From NCBI RefSeq assembly GCF_002251295.1, contig NZ_NPJA01000035.1, forward strand, positions 30,319-94,318: 64,000 bases of DNA, given 5' to 3'. Positions within the stretch are counted from its first letter, which is position 1; every line of letters starts with the position of its first letter. The notes under the pieces are model-generated. The model did no database searches. It saw only the letters and a list, made by a program, of their open reading frames with translations, and was not told the DNA's origin. This DNA comes from Prevotella sp. P5-50 (GTDB lineage: Bacteria; Bacteroidota; Bacteroidia; Bacteroidales; Bacteroidaceae). This document shows positions 53,498 through 64,000 of the stretch, piece by piece. The position numbers were made by a program, and so were the translations under genes.

Positions 53498-56206
53498 ATG
53501 GAATTAGCAAGTAAATACGACCCAAAAGAGGTTGAATCGAAATGGTACCAATACTGGTTGGACAACAAGCTGTTTGCCTCAAAACCAGACGGACGTGAAC
53601 CCTACACTGTTGTCATCCCGCCCCCCAATGTCACTGGCGTGTTGCACATGGGCCACATGTTGAACAATACCATTCAGGATATTCTTGTACGACGTGCTCG
53701 TATGGAAGGCAAAAATGCATGTTGGGTTCCTGGAACCGACCATGCTTCTATCGCTACCGAAGCCAAGGTGGTGAAAAAACTTGCAGAACAGGGAATCAAG
53801 AAGCACGATTTGAGTCGAGACGAGTTTCTCAAACACGCATGGGAATGGACCGACGAGCATGGAGGCATCATTCTCAAGCAGTTGCGCCGACTGGGAGCTT
53901 CATGTGATTGGGACCGCACATCATTCACCATGGACGAGAAACGTTCGGAGAGCGTCATCAAGGTTTTTGTGGATCTCTTCAACAAGGGACTCATCTATCG
54001 TGGTTTACGCATGGTGAACTGGGATCCAAAAGCCCTGACAGCACTTTCTACCGAGGAGGTTATCTACCGTGAAGAGAAAAGCCATCTCTTCCATCTCAAA
54101 TACTATGTTGACGGACTCACCTCACTGGACAATGAAGAAGCACTGCTGGCAGAAGGCAACATCATTCATAAGGATGCCAAAGGCTATTATGCTGTTGTGG
54201 CCACCACACGTCCTGAAACCATCATGGGTGACACCGCTATGTGTATCAACCCGAAAGACCCGAAGAACCAATGGCTCAAGGGCCGTAAGGTCATCGTACC
54301 CCTTGTAGGTCGTGTGATTCCTGTCATTGAAGACCGATATGTGGATATTGAGTTTGGTACAGGATGCTTGAAGGTTACCCCTGCCCACGACACCAACGAC
54401 TATATGCTTGGCAAGACCCACAATCTTGAGACCATCGATATCTTCAATGCCGACGGAACGATTTCCGAGCAGTCTCCACTCTATGTAGGTATGGACCGCT
54501 TCGACTGCCGTAAGAAGATAGCAGAAGACCTCAAAAAGGCAGGACTGATGGAGCGTATTGAGGACTACACCAACAAGGTGGGCTACTCTGAGCGCAACCC
54601 AGACACCGCTATCGAGCCACGTCTCTCTCTCCAGTGGTTCCTCCGCATGCAGCATTTTGCAGATATTGCGTTGCCTCCCGTTATGGACGACGACATCAAG
54701 TTCTATCCTGAGAAATATAAGAACACCTACAAGAACTGGCTTGAGAATATCCAAGACTGGTGTATCTCCCGTCAGCTCTGGTGGGGTCATCGCATTCCTG
54801 CGTATTATTATAATGAGCAAGGTGATTTCGTTGTGGCAGAAACCCGCGAGAAAGCCCTGCAGTTGGCCAAGGAGAAAGATGCTACTATAACCGATGCTGA
54901 CCTACGTCAGGATGAAGATGCCCTCGACACATGGTTCTCCTCTTGGTTGTGGCCCATCTCACTCTTTGACGGCATCAACAATCCCGGCAATGAAGAAATC
55001 AACTACTATTATCCCACGAGCGACCTTGTTACTGGTCCGGACATTATCTTCTTCTGGGTTGCCCGCATGATCATGGCTGGCTATGAATACGTAGGGAAGA
55101 TGCCGTTCAAACACGTTTATTTCACAGGTATCGTGCGTGATAAGCTGGGGCGTAAGATGTCGAAATCTCTCGGCAACAGTCCCGACCCCATCGAACTCAT
55201 CGAAAAATACGGTGCTGACGGTGTACGCATGGGAATGATGCTTTCTGCTCCTGCAGGCAATGATATACTCTTCGATGACTCTCTCTGCGAACAGGGTCGT
55301 AATTTCAATAATAAGATCTGGAATGCCTTCCGTCTGGTAAAAGGATGGCAGGTGGCAGACATTGAACAACCCGAGGCCAGCAAGACTGCAACAGCATGGT
55401 TTGAAGCTAAGCTCAAAGAGGTCAACGAGGAACTGCAGGATCTGTTCTCCAAATACCGCATCTCTGAAGCCCTGATGGCTGTCTATAAACTCTTCTGGGA
55501 CGAGTTCTCAAGCTGGTACTTGGAAATGGTGAAGCCTGCCTACATCAATGGCGAGGCACAGCCCATCGACAAAAAGACCTACGAGGCTACACTCCATTTC
55601 TTCGATATTCTCTTGAAGATGCTTCACCCCTTCATGCCGTTCATCACAGAAGAACTGTGGCAGGCTCTCTACGAGCGCAAGAACGGCGAAAGCATCATGC
55701 GTGAGAGTCTGCACCTTGATGCCCCCACGGATCAGGAGAAGGCTCTTGCCGCTGACATTGAGTTGGTGAAGCAGATTGTGTCGGGTGTACGCATGGTACG
55801 CAACCAGAAGAATATCGCTCCGAAAGAGGCACTCGTTCTTCAGGTAGTGGGCATCAACCATTACGAAACTTACACCGATGTGATTGTGAAGATGGCCAAT
55901 ATCAGCGAGATCGATACTGTGGCAGAGAAAGACACTACCGCTGCTGCCTTCATGGTAGGAACTGATGAGTTTGCCATTCCTCTTGGCAACATGATTGACA
56001 TTGCTGCCGAGATAGAAAAGCAAGAGGCTCAGTTGAAGCACCTTGAAGGATTCCTGGCAGGCGTCATGAAGAAACTCTCTAACGAGCGCTTTGTAGCCAA
56101 TGCTCCTGAGGCTGTCGTTGCCCTGGAGCGCAAGAAGCAGAGCGATTCAGAGGAGAAGATTGCAGCACTGAAAGAATCATTGGAAGCACTTCGTGCACAA
56201 CAGTAA
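53498..56206 (+). CDS. valS: Valyl-tRNA synthetase
   Basis: 902 residues. Class I motifs HMGH (in [11 protein letters not shown]) and KMSKS (in [10 protein letters not shown]), editing domain with [12 protein letters not shown] and a C-terminal coiled coil (about 840-902). Charges tRNA-Val. Stands alone as a plus-strand unit with its own promoter and a strong terminator. Confidence 0.97.
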   Translation: MELASKYDPKEVESKWYQYWLDNKLFASKPDGREPYTVVIPPPNVTGVLHMGHMLNNTIQDILVRRARMEGKNACWVPGTDHASIATEAKVVKKLAEQGIKKHDLSRDEFLKHAWEWTDEHGGIILKQLRRLGASCDWDRTSFTMDEKRSESVIKVFVDLFNKGLIYRGLRMVNWDPKALTALSTEEVIYREEKSHLFHLKYYVDGLTSLDNEEALLAEGNIIHKDAKGYYAVVATTRPETIMGDTAMCINPKDPKNQWLKGRKVIVPLVGRVIPVIEDRYVDIEFGTGCLKVTPAHDTNDYMLGKTHNLETIDIFNADGTISEQSPLYVGMDRFDCRKKIAEDLKKAGLMERIEDYTNKVGYSERNPDTAIEPRLSLQWFLRMQHFADIALPPVMDDDIKFYPEKYKNTYKNWLENIQDWCISRQLWWGHRIPAYYYNEQGDFVVAETREKALQLAKEKDATITDADLRQDEDALDTWFSSWLWPISLFDGINNPGNEEINYYYPTSDLVTGPDIIFFWVARMIMAGYEYVGKMPFKHVYFTGIVRDKLGRKMSKSLGNSPDPIELIEKYGADGVRMGMMLSAPAGNDILFDDSLCEQGRNFNNKIWNAFRLVKGWQVADIEQPEASKTATAWFEAKLKEVNEELQDLFSKYRISEALMAVYKLFWDEFSSWYLEMVKPAYINGEAQPIDKKTYEATLHFFDILLKMLHPFMPFITEELWQALYERKNGESIMRESLHLDAPTDQEKALAADIELVKQIVSGVRMVRNQKNIAPKEALVLQVVGINHYETYTDVIVKMANISEIDTVAEKDTTAAAFMVGTDEFAIPLGNMIDIAAEIEKQEAQLKHLEGFLAGVMKKLSNERFVANAPEAVVALERKKQSDSEEKIAALKESLEALRAQQ

Positions 56207-56226
56207 TCTGTATTCATATATTTAAG

Positions 56227-56270
56227 AAACGGCGCGGTGGGCATTCCCCACCGCGCCGTTTCTCGTTTTC
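56227..56270 (+). terminator. Terminator after valS
   Basis: Very strong GC-rich stem AAACGGCGCGGTGGG / CCCACCGCGCCGTTT with a 5-base loop, followed by a T-rich tract. Confidence 0.9.
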
Positions 56271-56388
56271 TAAATCAGGCTGTTCGCCATGTTTCCCATC
56301 AAATATAACCACCAATCAATTGGATTTGCGGTTAAGGTCTTAGTAAGATTTCATGCTTCGTTTTCTTGATTATTTCCCACGAAAGTAG

Positions 56389-56396
56389 TAATTTTG
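56389..56396 (+). promoter_or_regulatory. -7 box of the second TrmH-family gene
   Basis: TAATTTTG, 30 bases before the start codon; no clear -33 element. Confidence 0.55.
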
Positions 56397-56426
56397 CAGT
56401 CTAATACAAAAAGACATTACTAACTC

Positions 56427-57224
56427 ATGATTATACCCATCACATCACTCTCACATCCAGGTATCGAACTTTTCAGTAAGTTGACCGAAGCACAGCTGCG
56501 ACAGGTTAAAGAGACAGAAGAAGGCATTTTCATTGCAGAAAGTCCGAAAGTCATCAGAGTAGCATTACAGGCAGGTTGTCAACCGATAGCATTGCTTTGT
56601 GAAGAGCGGCATATTACAGGTGACGCCAGTGACATCATCGCTGCAATAGGTGATGTGCCAGTCTATACGGGGCCACGACATCTTCTCACAGAACTGACCG
56701 GCTATGCGTTGACAAGAGGTGTATTGTGTGCCATGAAGCGATGGAGCATGCCTCAGGTGGAAGACATTTGCCACGATGCACGACGGGTGGCTGTTATTGA
56801 TAACGTGGTAGATACCACTAATATCGGAGCCATATTCCGGTCGGCAGCTGCATTGGGCATTGACGGTGTGCTGTTGACCAGAAACTCATGTGACCCGCTC
56901 AACCGCAGAGCGGTACGCGTATCAATGGGATCGGTGTTTCTCGTACCTTGGACATGGATAGACGGCCCTATCAGTTCACTTCATGATTATGGATTCAAGA
57001 CAGCAGCCATGGCGCTGACCGACGACTCCGTAGCTTTAGACCATGAGACACTGAAGGAAGAGCCTCGGCTAGCCATCGTTTTGGGAACAGAGGGAGACGG
57101 CCTCCCCCACGATGTAGTGAGTGATGCCGATTACGTAGTGCGTATTCCCATGTCCCATCAAGTCGATTCACTCAATGTGGCAGCAGCATCGGCTGTAGCA
57201 TTCTGGGAATTGGGCAAGCGTTAG
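56427..57224 (+). CDS. TrmH-family RNA methyltransferase
   Basis: 265 residues. SPOUT motifs VDTTNIGAIFRSAAALG, IVLGTEGDGL and IPMSHQVDSLNVAAASAVAFWE (in pieces), with a short N-terminal L30e-like domain. Likely a tRNA or rRNA ribose methyltransferase; target not known. Monocistronic; its stop overlaps the uvrA stop by three bases in convergent orientation, with no terminator visible between them. Confidence 0.9.
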   Translation: MIIPITSLSHPGIELFSKLTEAQLRQVKETEEGIFIAESPKVIRVALQAGCQPIALLCEERHITGDASDIIAAIGDVPVYTGPRHLLTELTGYALTRGVLCAMKRWSMPQVEDICHDARRVAVIDNVVDTTNIGAIFRSAAALGIDGVLLTRNSCDPLNRRAVRVSMGSVFLVPWTWIDGPISSLHDYGFKTAAMALTDDSVALDHETLKEEPRLAIVLGTEGDGLPHDVVSDADYVVRIPMSHQVDSLNVAAASAVAFWELGKR

Positions 57225-60037
57225 AGTTTCTCTTTGAGGTAACGTCCTGTCACACTCGTTTCACATGTTGCCACCTCTTCAGGTGTGCCTGCACATACAA
57301 GGTTACCACCACGGTCACCACCGTCGGGACCAAGGTCTATGATATAGTCGGCACACTTGATGACGTCAAGGTTGTGTTCGATGATGACTACGCTGTGGCC
57401 TCGACTGATCAGTGCATCGAAAGAACGGAGCAGTCGTTTAATGTCATGAAAGTGAAGACCAGTGGTAGGTTCGTCGAATATGAACACCGTAGGCGACTGT
57501 TTCTCCTGCCCTATGAAGTATGCCAATTTCACACGTTGGTTCTCTCCTCCCGATAGCGTAGATGAATTTTGTCCGAGTTTGATGTAACCCAGTCCCACAT
57601 CCTCCAACGGTTTGAGTCGGCTGACGATAGTTTTCTGGTTGTATTCCCCAAAGAATTGAATGGCCTCTGAAATGGTCATTCCCAATACCTCATCAATATT
57701 CTTGCCTTCAAAGCGCACGTCTAAGATATCGCGCTTAAAGCGGTGGCCGTGACATGCTTCACACTCCAATACGAGATCTGCCATAAACTGCATCTCCACA
57801 TTGATGACACCCGCACCTTTACACTCTTCACATCGTCCGCCTTCTGCGTTGAATGAGAAATACTGCGCTGTGAAGCCCATTTGCTGCGCTAATGGCTGGG
57901 CAGCAAAGAGTTCGCGAATGGCATCATAGGCTTTGACGTAAGTGGCTGGATTGGAACGAGTGGATCGTCCTATTGGATTCTGATCTACAAATTCTACGCG
58001 TTTCACTGCATCAATATCTCCGGTAAGACCGCTAAATTCGCCAGGCGCATCACATACATCCCCCAGCAATCGCTTGAGGGCGGGATAAAAGATTCCCTTG
58101 ATAAGGCTCGATTTTCCACTTCCACTGACTCCCGTCACCACCGTCATTACATTGAGTGGGATGGACACATCCACTCCCCGAAGATTATTCATTCGCGCAC
58201 CATTAATATTGATTTTGCGATTCCATGGTCTGCGGGTAGAAGGCACAACAATAGTATCTTTACCAGACAGATAGCGGAGCGTGTGACTGTGGGGATTCTC
58301 TTCCAACTCCTTTTCGCTGATTTGCTTAACATCCCCTTCAAACACAATTTCACCTCCGAGTCGGCCTGCATCAGGACCTATATCGATGATATAATCGGCA
58401 GCACGCATCATCTCTTCATCATGTTCCACCACGACTACGGTATTGCCAAGAGCCTGTAACTGGCGGAGCACACGGATGAGACGGTCGGTATCACGACTAT
58501 GAAGACCTATACTGGGTTCGTCAAGGATATAGAGTGATCCTACGAGCGATGAACCGAGCGAGGTGGTGAGATTGATACGTTGGCTCTCACCGCCCGACAG
58601 CGTGTTTGACATGCGGTTGAGGGTGAGATATCCGAGACCTACGTCCAGCATAAACTGCAAACGGGAGTTGATTTCCGTCAGAAGGCGTTTAGCTATCTGT
58701 GCATCTTGCGGTTCAAGGTCGAGTTGGTCAAACCATGTTTTCAGTCGCACAATGGGCATTTCCACAAGGTCGCTAATGCTTCTGCCTGCAATTTTCACGT
58801 AGTTGGCTTCGGGCTTCAGTCGTGATCCGTGACACTTCGGACAAGTGGTTTTACCACGGTATCGGCTCAACATCACACGGTATTGTATCTTATACTGATT
58901 TTCTGTTACCATGCGGAAGAAATCATCTATCGACACCCGTTCTCCCTTAGCACGTTTGCGGTCTGACGGCAAGCCGTGCCAGAGTTGGTTTTTCTGCTTT
59001 TGTGTCAGATTATAATAGGGTTCAAAGATAGGAAAATCGTCAAGGGCTGCTCTGCGACAGAATTCCTCTTTCCATGCTTTCATCTTTTCACCATGCCAGC
59101 ATACCACACAACCGTCATATACCGACAGTGACGTGTCAGGAATCACCAAGTGTTCGTCGATACCGATGATATTGCCAAAACCCTGACATTCAGGACAGGC
59201 TCCGGCTGGAGAGTTGAACGAGAACATATTGTCGTTAGGTTCTTCAAAGGTGATTCCATCCGCTTCAAAACGCATAGAGAAATCATAGGAAATCATCGAA
59301 GGCATGAACACCAACCGACATTCTCCATTACCTTCATAGAAGGCTGTTTCTGTAGAGTCTGTCAATCGCGACACAGCATCTTTGGCGGCATCTACCGCCA
59401 TACGGTCTATCACGAGGTATAGACCCTCAGCAGTCGTTGCCGTTTCTGCTTCTGGATGCACTTGCAGATAATCGTCTATGCGCGAGAGTTCGCCCTTGGC
59501 AAACAAGCGAGAATATCCATTATAAACGTAGGTTTTAAGTTGCTGACCCAATGTACGCGATTCAGGGAGTACTACAGGAGCCATAATCAAGAAACGAGTT
59601 CCTGCCGCATATTGCTGGGTACAAGCGATGATATCCTCCGTGGAATGTTTCTTCACCTCTTGACCACTAATCGGCGAGTAGGTTCTACCTATTCGGGCAA
59701 ACAGCAGTCGGAGGTATTCGTAAATCTCTGTGGTAGTACCTACAGTAGAACGAGGATTGCGTGAAATCACACGCTGTTCGATGGCAATGGCAGGCGGAAT
59801 ACCTTTGATAAAGTCACATTCGGGCTTGTTCATACGTCCTAGAAACTGACGAGCATAACTCGACAGGCTCTCCACGTAGCGACGCTGACCTTCAGCATAC
59901 AAGGTATCAAATGCCAATGACGATTTACCACTGCCACTGACTCCAGTCACCACAATCAGTTTGTTGCGGGGTATCTTCACATTGATATTCTTAAGATTGT
60001 TGACCCGCGCACCTTTTATCTCAATATAGTCGTTCAT
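57221..60037 (-). CDS. uvrA: Excinuclease ABC subunit A
   Basis: 938 residues from the ATG at 60037, which gives the family start [17 protein letters not shown]; the frame runs open further upstream but crosses the promoter at 60058. Two ABC modules: Walker [14 protein letters not shown] and [14 protein letters not shown], signatures LSGGE, plus zinc fingers [16 protein letters not shown] and [16 protein letters not shown]. Damage recognition in nucleotide excision repair. Divergent from the pectate lyase gene. Confidence 0.97.
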   Translation of the reverse strand: MNDYIEIKGARVNNLKNINVKIPRNKLIVVTGVSGSGKSSLAFDTLYAEGQRRYVESLSSYARQFLGRMNKPECDFIKGIPPAIAIEQRVISRNPRSTVGTTTEIYEYLRLLFARIGRTYSPISGQEVKKHSTEDIIACTQQYAAGTRFLIMAPVVLPESRTLGQQLKTYVYNGYSRLFAKGELSRIDDYLQVHPEAETATTAEGLYLVIDRMAVDAAKDAVSRLTDSTETAFYEGNGECRLVFMPSMISYDFSMRFEADGITFEEPNDNMFSFNSPAGACPECQGFGNIIGIDEHLVIPDTSLSVYDGCVVCWHGEKMKAWKEEFCRRAALDDFPIFEPYYNLTQKQKNQLWHGLPSDRKRAKGERVSIDDFFRMVTENQYKIQYRVMLSRYRGKTTCPKCHGSRLKPEANYVKIAGRSISDLVEMPIVRLKTWFDQLDLEPQDAQIAKRLLTEINSRLQFMLDVGLGYLTLNRMSNTLSGGESQRINLTTSLGSSLVGSLYILDEPSIGLHSRDTDRLIRVLRQLQALGNTVVVVEHDEEMMRAADYIIDIGPDAGRLGGEIVFEGDVKQISEKELEENPHSHTLRYLSGKDTIVVPSTRRPWNRKININGARMNNLRGVDVSIPLNVMTVVTGVSGSGKSSLIKGIFYPALKRLLGDVCDAPGEFSGLTGDIDAVKRVEFVDQNPIGRSTRSNPATYVKAYDAIRELFAAQPLAQQMGFTAQYFSFNAEGGRCEECKGAGVINVEMQFMADLVLECEACHGHRFKRDILDVRFEGKNIDEVLGMTISEAIQFFGEYNQKTIVSRLKPLEDVGLGYIKLGQNSSTLSGGENQRVKLAYFIGQEKQSPTVFIFDEPTTGLHFHDIKRLLRSFDALISRGHSVVIIEHNLDVIKCADYIIDLGPDGGDRGGNLVCAGTPEEVATCETSVTGRYLKEKL

Positions 60038-60057
60038 ATTTATATCCAAATGAACCA

Positions 60058-60088
60058 CAAAGTTAGGGAAAAGAGACTGAATAACAAA
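60058..60088 (-). promoter_or_regulatory. Promoter of uvrA
   Basis: Minus strand -33 TTTG (60085-60088), 19-base spacer, -7 TAACTTTG (60058-60065). The TSS would lie after the first in-frame upstream codons, supporting the ATG at 60037. Confidence 0.75.
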
Positions 60089-60127
60089 GAAAATCATACT
60101 TTTTCTTTTATTTAAGAATATTATTTG

Positions 60128-60135
60128 TAACTTTG
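60128..60135 (+). promoter_or_regulatory. -7 box of the pectate lyase gene
   Basis: TAACTTTG, 45 bases before the start codon, divergent from the uvrA promoter. No good -33 box, as expected for a regulated gene. Confidence 0.6.
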
Positions 60136-60179
60136 CAACCAAACTAGGAAACAACAAACTTACTAAAACATAATTTTCT

Positions 60180-62024
60180 ATGAAGCACTATTTACTCACA
60201 GTCATTGCGTTGCTAGGACTATGTACAGGTGTCAACGCCACCGATATAACCACGTTGTCATGGGCTGATGTCTGCAACGGAAAAATGGGAGCCGAATGGT
60301 ATGGTACCGATGAGGCTAAAGCCATCGCCGATATTGTGCTCGATGTACAGAAGACGACGGGAGGATGGATGAAAAATGATCAACTACACAAACTCACTCC
60401 CGATCAGTTAGCAAACCTGAAGGCTAGTCGCGATGAGCATTCCTGTCTCGATAATGCGGCAACAACACAGGAGATGCGATTCTTGGCAAAAGTATGGCAA
60501 GCCACAAAGATAGAAAAATACCGTACAGCCTTCACTAAAGGTCTTGATATGATCTTCACTTCGGAGAAATCATGCGGCGGATGGTCACAATACTGGCCGC
60601 TGTCGGGCAACGGCAGTTACCAAGACTACATCACCTTCAACGATGACCTCGTCTCCAATGTGATGAAACTCTTGCGTGACATCAATAACAACAAGGGCGA
60701 TTTCACCAATATTGCAGACGAAACCATACGCACTAAGTGTATGACATCTTTCAATAAAGCCATCGACGTGATTCTGAAATGCCAAATCGATGACAATGGT
60801 GTCAAGGCTGCATGGTGTGCACAGCACGACCCTGTCGATTTTCTGCCAGCAGAAGGACGCCCTCACGAACTGCCTTCTGTCAGCGGATATGAATCTGCCA
60901 ACCTTATCTCCTTCTTGATGACTGTCGAGAAACCTTCTACCGAACTCCAGGAGGCTATTACAGCGGCTGTGACTTGGCTCGACAACCATAAGATAGAGGG
61001 TAAGGCCATTGAAGATTTCACAAATGCAAAAGGCGAGCAAGACCGTCGTATCATCGACAAAAGCGGTAGCGCTATTTGGGGACGATTCATACAGATTGGC
61101 GGTGAGAGTGGTAAGAAAATCTACGACAAATTTTTCAAAAAACTGGAAGAGCGTGGCAAGAAGCGTACCTATAACTACAACGGCGTAGATTATACCTACA
61201 CCGAAAACGAAATTGCTACGTCGAGCTACAAAGCTGAAAATGCCTACAAACCCATCTTCTCTATCTACAAAAACGAGTACCCTCACCTCTTCTATCGTTT
61301 CCTCTATAATTATGCTGATACCGACCCGGTCATCGATAGCAAGGGTGTACCTGTGGCTACCTCGCTGATGGCTACTAACAGAGCCAGTTACCAGTATCTC
61401 GGCAGTTGGTGTCAGAAACTCATCAGCGAAGAGTATCCCGCCTGGAAAAAGCGTATCGATGCCACACAAGGCGGCGAAGGTGAAGCCTTTGAGCTCTCTG
61501 CAGTCACCTACTCAGAAGAATCCACTGGAGATGGTCTAAACACCTACCATTTTAACAATGGATTTACCGTGTCAAATGCGAAAGGCAAAGTCTATGGTGC
61601 TGGAAAAAACAATACGATCAAGTATTCTGCCAATGCCTACGATATCAATATTCCAGAAGGGAAAAAAGTGGTGAAAGTCACCTTTACAGGATACGATAAC
61701 TACGATGCTGATGCTTACATCAAGAACGTCAATGGAGTTAACTATTCCAGCACAGATTATGTATTCCCTGCAAAGGTTGACGATACATACACTACTGTTT
61801 CTCACTCTTTTAGTTTTACTGAGGCACCTGTAGAGAAAAAACTGTCATTCTCTATTGGCAACAAGCAATGTTGCTTGATTATCTATGTCTATTGTTCATC
61901 GGCAACAGGCATCGAACAGATTACTATCACACCCAATAAGACTTCGCGCAAATACGTCAAGAATGGTAAAATCATCATTGAGAAGGGCAATAAAAAATAT
62001 GCCATCAACGGACGTCAGATTTAA
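60180..62024 (+). CDS. Secreted PL10 pectate lyase with T9SS-like tail
   Basis: 614 residues. Signal peptide (MKHYLLTVIALLGLCTGVNA). The PL10-like catalytic domain spans about 25-430, with DVQKTTGGWMKN, LDNAATTQEMRFLAKVW, CGGWSQYWPL and ITFNDDLVSNVM, matching polygalacturonate lyases of this family (beta-elimination with calcium). About 440-575 is a beta-rich region resembling a carbohydrate-binding module. The end, KNGKIIIEKGNKKYAINGRQI in part, resembles a Prevotella-type secretion-sorting motif. Probably exported to the surface. Product use fits the uronate genes at 1-1468. Terminator follows. Confidence 0.85.
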   Translation: MKHYLLTVIALLGLCTGVNATDITTLSWADVCNGKMGAEWYGTDEAKAIADIVLDVQKTTGGWMKNDQLHKLTPDQLANLKASRDEHSCLDNAATTQEMRFLAKVWQATKIEKYRTAFTKGLDMIFTSEKSCGGWSQYWPLSGNGSYQDYITFNDDLVSNVMKLLRDINNNKGDFTNIADETIRTKCMTSFNKAIDVILKCQIDDNGVKAAWCAQHDPVDFLPAEGRPHELPSVSGYESANLISFLMTVEKPSTELQEAITAAVTWLDNHKIEGKAIEDFTNAKGEQDRRIIDKSGSAIWGRFIQIGGESGKKIYDKFFKKLEERGKKRTYNYNGVDYTYTENEIATSSYKAENAYKPIFSIYKNEYPHLFYRFLYNYADTDPVIDSKGVPVATSLMATNRASYQYLGSWCQKLISEEYPAWKKRIDATQGGEGEAFELSAVTYSEESTGDGLNTYHFNNGFTVSNAKGKVYGAGKNNTIKYSANAYDINIPEGKKVVKVTFTGYDNYDADAYIKNVNGVNYSSTDYVFPAKVDDTYTTVSHSFSFTEAPVEKKLSFSIGNKQCCLIIYVYCSSATGIEQITITPNKTSRKYVKNGKIIIEKGNKKYAINGRQI

Positions 62025-62053
62025 GCCTCTATAACATTCTATACAACTTATAA

Positions 62054-62098
62054 GGAACAAGGTTATCTTCATTGTGAAGAATTACCTTGTTTCTTTTT
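62054..62098 (+). terminator. Terminator after the pectate lyase
   Basis: Stem AACAAGGT / ACCTTGTT with an inner ATCTTC/GAAGA pairing, followed by TTTCTTTTT. Confidence 0.8.
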
Positions 62099-62332
62099 AT
62101 TAAAACTACTTCTTCAATAGAAAAGCATATTATTAATAAGACACCTTAATACTAAATCAATCATCAGGGGCAATATAAAACTGACAGTTTTACCGTTTTT
62201 TCGCAAATAATTTCTTATAAAAACCCTTTTGACACTGCTATAAAAAGGACAGAATTAGCCATTTTTCGTTATATCAATACTGCTTTTATACTTTTTTAAG
62301 AGTTTTTTCGTGCTTCGTATGAAAATAAACTT

Positions 62333-62340
62333 TAACTTTG
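62333..62340 (+). promoter_or_regulatory. -7 box of the second fimbrial-type lipoprotein gene
   Basis: TAACTTTG, 22 bases before the start codon. Confidence 0.6.
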
Positions 62341-62361
62341 CAGCAATAATTTGTAAGGTCT

Positions 62362-63276
62362 ATGCAAAAATTCTTTTTTTTATTGCTACCTTTGTTTGTA
62401 GCACATCTGTTCTCTTGTTCATCAGAGGACAACAACACAGTAGTGACAGAACCTGTCTCAGTAAAAGTCAGTTTTTCTGGATTTGATTTTTCAGTACTTC
62501 CTGACCAAAATTTCGCAACGTCACGTGCAAGTGCTGCAGAAGCACAAGTGACATGTATCGCATTTAAGGTTTTCGACGAAAACAACAAAGAGCTTTATAC
62601 TGAAAACAAAACAAAAGGAGAAAACGAAAACTTCGATCAGATTAATTGCGAGCTTCCAGCTGGAAAATACACTTTCGTAGCTGTGGCACACAAGGCTAAA
62701 ACTCCAAGTAACGGAGCTGCAAACATCGTATCTCCAGATAAAGCGGTCATCAATGATATCATACTCTACAAGAGTACCTATGCAACAACGATGTCTGTTG
62801 ATATTACCAGAGGTGAACCTAAAGAGGTTACTATGAACTTTGGCAAACGCATCACAGCATCATTCATGCTTCGTATAACAGACCCCTACCCTGAAGAAGT
62901 AGATGAAGTGGAAATCATCATCGACCCAGATCAGAATGTAGGTACTCCAAACCAATACACTTTCAATCCATCTACTGGATTTAGTTTTGCAAAACAATCA
63001 TACACAACTAATTTCTACAAGAAAAATACGCCAAACAATTCATTCATAGACGGTCCAATGATTTCATGTTTTCTGACAGCAACAGAACAAGTTGTCAATG
63101 TAAAGGTCAATATGAAGGATAGTTCTGGCAAACTGATTCGCACGCGTACATTTAATGCGGTAACGCTGAAACAAAATTGTACGACCAAAGCAACAGGGTA
63201 CTTCTTTACCAATTCTGTCAGTAATGGATACACATTCGACACGACTGACGATGAGGAGCTATCATACGCATTCTAA
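62362..63276 (+). CDS. FimB/Mfa2-like lipoprotein
   Basis: 304 residues. Lipobox LFSCSS (Cys near 19). Two beta-rich halves: VTCIAFKVFDENNKELY, LPAGKYTFVAVAHK, MSVDITRGEPKEVTMNFGKRITASFMLRI as in Bacteroidetes fimbrial anchor or DUF4493/Mfa2-type proteins. Low similarity to the protein at 45556, so the two are not recent duplicates. Exported lipoprotein, function unknown. Alone, with terminator downstream at 63350. Confidence 0.7.
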   Translation: MQKFFFLLLPLFVAHLFSCSSEDNNTVVTEPVSVKVSFSGFDFSVLPDQNFATSRASAAEAQVTCIAFKVFDENNKELYTENKTKGENENFDQINCELPAGKYTFVAVAHKAKTPSNGAANIVSPDKAVINDIILYKSTYATTMSVDITRGEPKEVTMNFGKRITASFMLRITDPYPEEVDEVEIIIDPDQNVGTPNQYTFNPSTGFSFAKQSYTTNFYKKNTPNNSFIDGPMISCFLTATEQVVNVKVNMKDSSGKLIRTRTFNAVTLKQNCTTKATGYFFTNSVSNGYTFDTTDDEELSYAF

Positions 63277-63349
63277 CAATTATTGATTATAAGTCTAATC
63301 ATTTCAGAACGTCCATTACTCCATCTATAGTAAAAGCAATTATTAAGAT

Positions 63350-63394
63350 AAAGACCATCACTATATTTATTATATAGTGGTGGTCTTTCTTTAA
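63350..63394. terminator. Long bidirectional terminator
   Basis: Sixteen-base-pair stem AAAGACCATCACTATA / TATAGTGGTGGTCTTT with one G-T pair and a 7-base loop, followed by TCTTT. Ends the fimbrial-type gene. Confidence 0.85.
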
Positions 63395-63659
63395 AGCCTT
63401 ACTAACTCTCATGTGACAGAACATATAACCGCACTCAGATACCACTCCGGATTGACACGGAGTGTTTAATCTACTCCATAATTTGCAGTAAAGCGTTACA
63501 GATAACAGTATAACGGTTTTTGAAAACCGCACACGGATGGTAAGGAATGTCACGAAGTTATTGCATTGACAGCTTCCTATGCGATTTTGATTTCTGAGCT
63601 TTTAGTTGAGATGTAAGGTCAAGGTTACGGTTGTAGATGCTACGGATTTTAGTTTTGTC

Positions 63660-63840
63660 CTTACAAGACGTGGTTGGGGTATGCTGCATAATGTCCTCAG
63701 GGCGTTGTCCTGGGCTGTGGAAGCCATTGGGTTTTAAGCCCTCCTTTGCTTGTGTATCGAAATCGTGAAAATAATCTTCAACTATTTTCCGTGTACTGTG
63801 TGTTCCGTGGATCCGTGTACTGTGTGTTCCGTGGATCCGT
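63660..63840. repeat. Diverged remnant of the mosaic repeat (block 11)
   Basis: Degenerate versions of the same modules: CAGGGCGTTGTCCTG (63698-63712), GGGTTTTAAGCCC (63729-63741), a TTACAAGAC half of GTCCTTACAGGAC, and two tandem TGTGTGTTCCGTGGATCCG edges (63785-63840). Bases 63277-63349 and 63395-63660 hold nothing recognisable. Confidence 0.7.
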
Positions 63841-63852
63841 AAAGGGAGGAAA

Positions 63853-63893
63853 CGAAAAAAGCACCTTGCTTCATTGCTGAAACAAGGTGCTTT
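63853..63893 (-). terminator. Terminator after 5S rRNA
   Basis: Stem AAAGCACCTTG / CAAGGTGCTTT with a loop of about 14 bases, reading into TTTTTTCG on the minus strand. Confidence 0.85.
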
Positions 63894-63898
63894 GTAAA

Positions 63899-64000
<102 letters not shown>

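Noticed and set aside
63299..63553. Minus-strand ORF of 84 codons before the 5S rRNA
   Set aside because: It contains the 16-base-pair terminator and has no recognisable domain or start signal.

Overview
The window comes from a Bacteroidetes chromosome, most likely Prevotella or a close relative. Protein content points there: SDR-type mannonate oxidoreductase, FimB/Mfa2-like lipoproteins, a secreted PL10 pectate lyase with a C-terminal sorting-like tail, and a GAPVE-type MetA. So do the promoters: most genes are preceded by the Bacteroidetes -7 box TAnnTTTG, often with a -33 TTTG about 19-20 bases upstream, rather than E. coli-type boxes.

Layout. 1-5.5 kb: end of a hexuronate operon (uxuA fragment, uxuB-like SDR), a minus-strand murB group, and pheS. 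5.8-6.1 kb: tRNA-Ser and tRNA-Glu on the minus strand under one promoter. 6.3-18.7 kb: a long minus-strand run. It reads multi-zinc-ribbon protein, Ser/Thr kinase, four-module AAA+ ATPase, zinc-ribbon/FHA protein and PP2C phosphatase, followed by metA, a U32 protein and a membrane zinc-ribbon protein. The first five look like a self-contained phospho-signalling unit and are the best candidate here for an undescribed system. 18.8-22.8 kb: an M13 metallopeptidase and an ABC-F ATPase.

22.8-47.4 kb: housekeeping operons (HAD-panB-MFS; phoH-purC-menG-aroE-purM-prfA-pyrF; esterase-DUF2461-TrmH) alternate with single accessory genes or pairs (amidase, DUF234-type ATPase, GNAT-like protein, umuDC, a Mfa2-like lipoprotein). 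Ten intergenic blocks of a mosaic repeat family separate them. The blocks are built from 9-base tandem edges in inverted orientation, short hairpins whose stems co-vary, small palindromes and degenerate heptamer arrays. They sometimes supply the last codons or stop codon of the adjacent gene. One block pair encloses an orphan promoter with twin operators and a terminator.

47.4-64 kb: an envelope group (secreted small protein, L,D-transpeptidase, ECF sigma factor, membrane anti-sigma-like protein, CpxP/Spy-like protein); a mazG-lipoprotein-RNase Z group divergent from valS; TrmH-family methyltransferase convergent with uvrA; PL10 pectate lyase; a second fimbrial-type lipoprotein; and the 3' part of a 5S rRNA on the minus strand, which implies that an rRNA operon continues beyond the window.

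Gene identities rest on motif and family recognition by eye; no database search was run. The pectate lyase and the mannonate genes fit a pectin or uronate-using lifestyle (gut or rumen), but that is inference.
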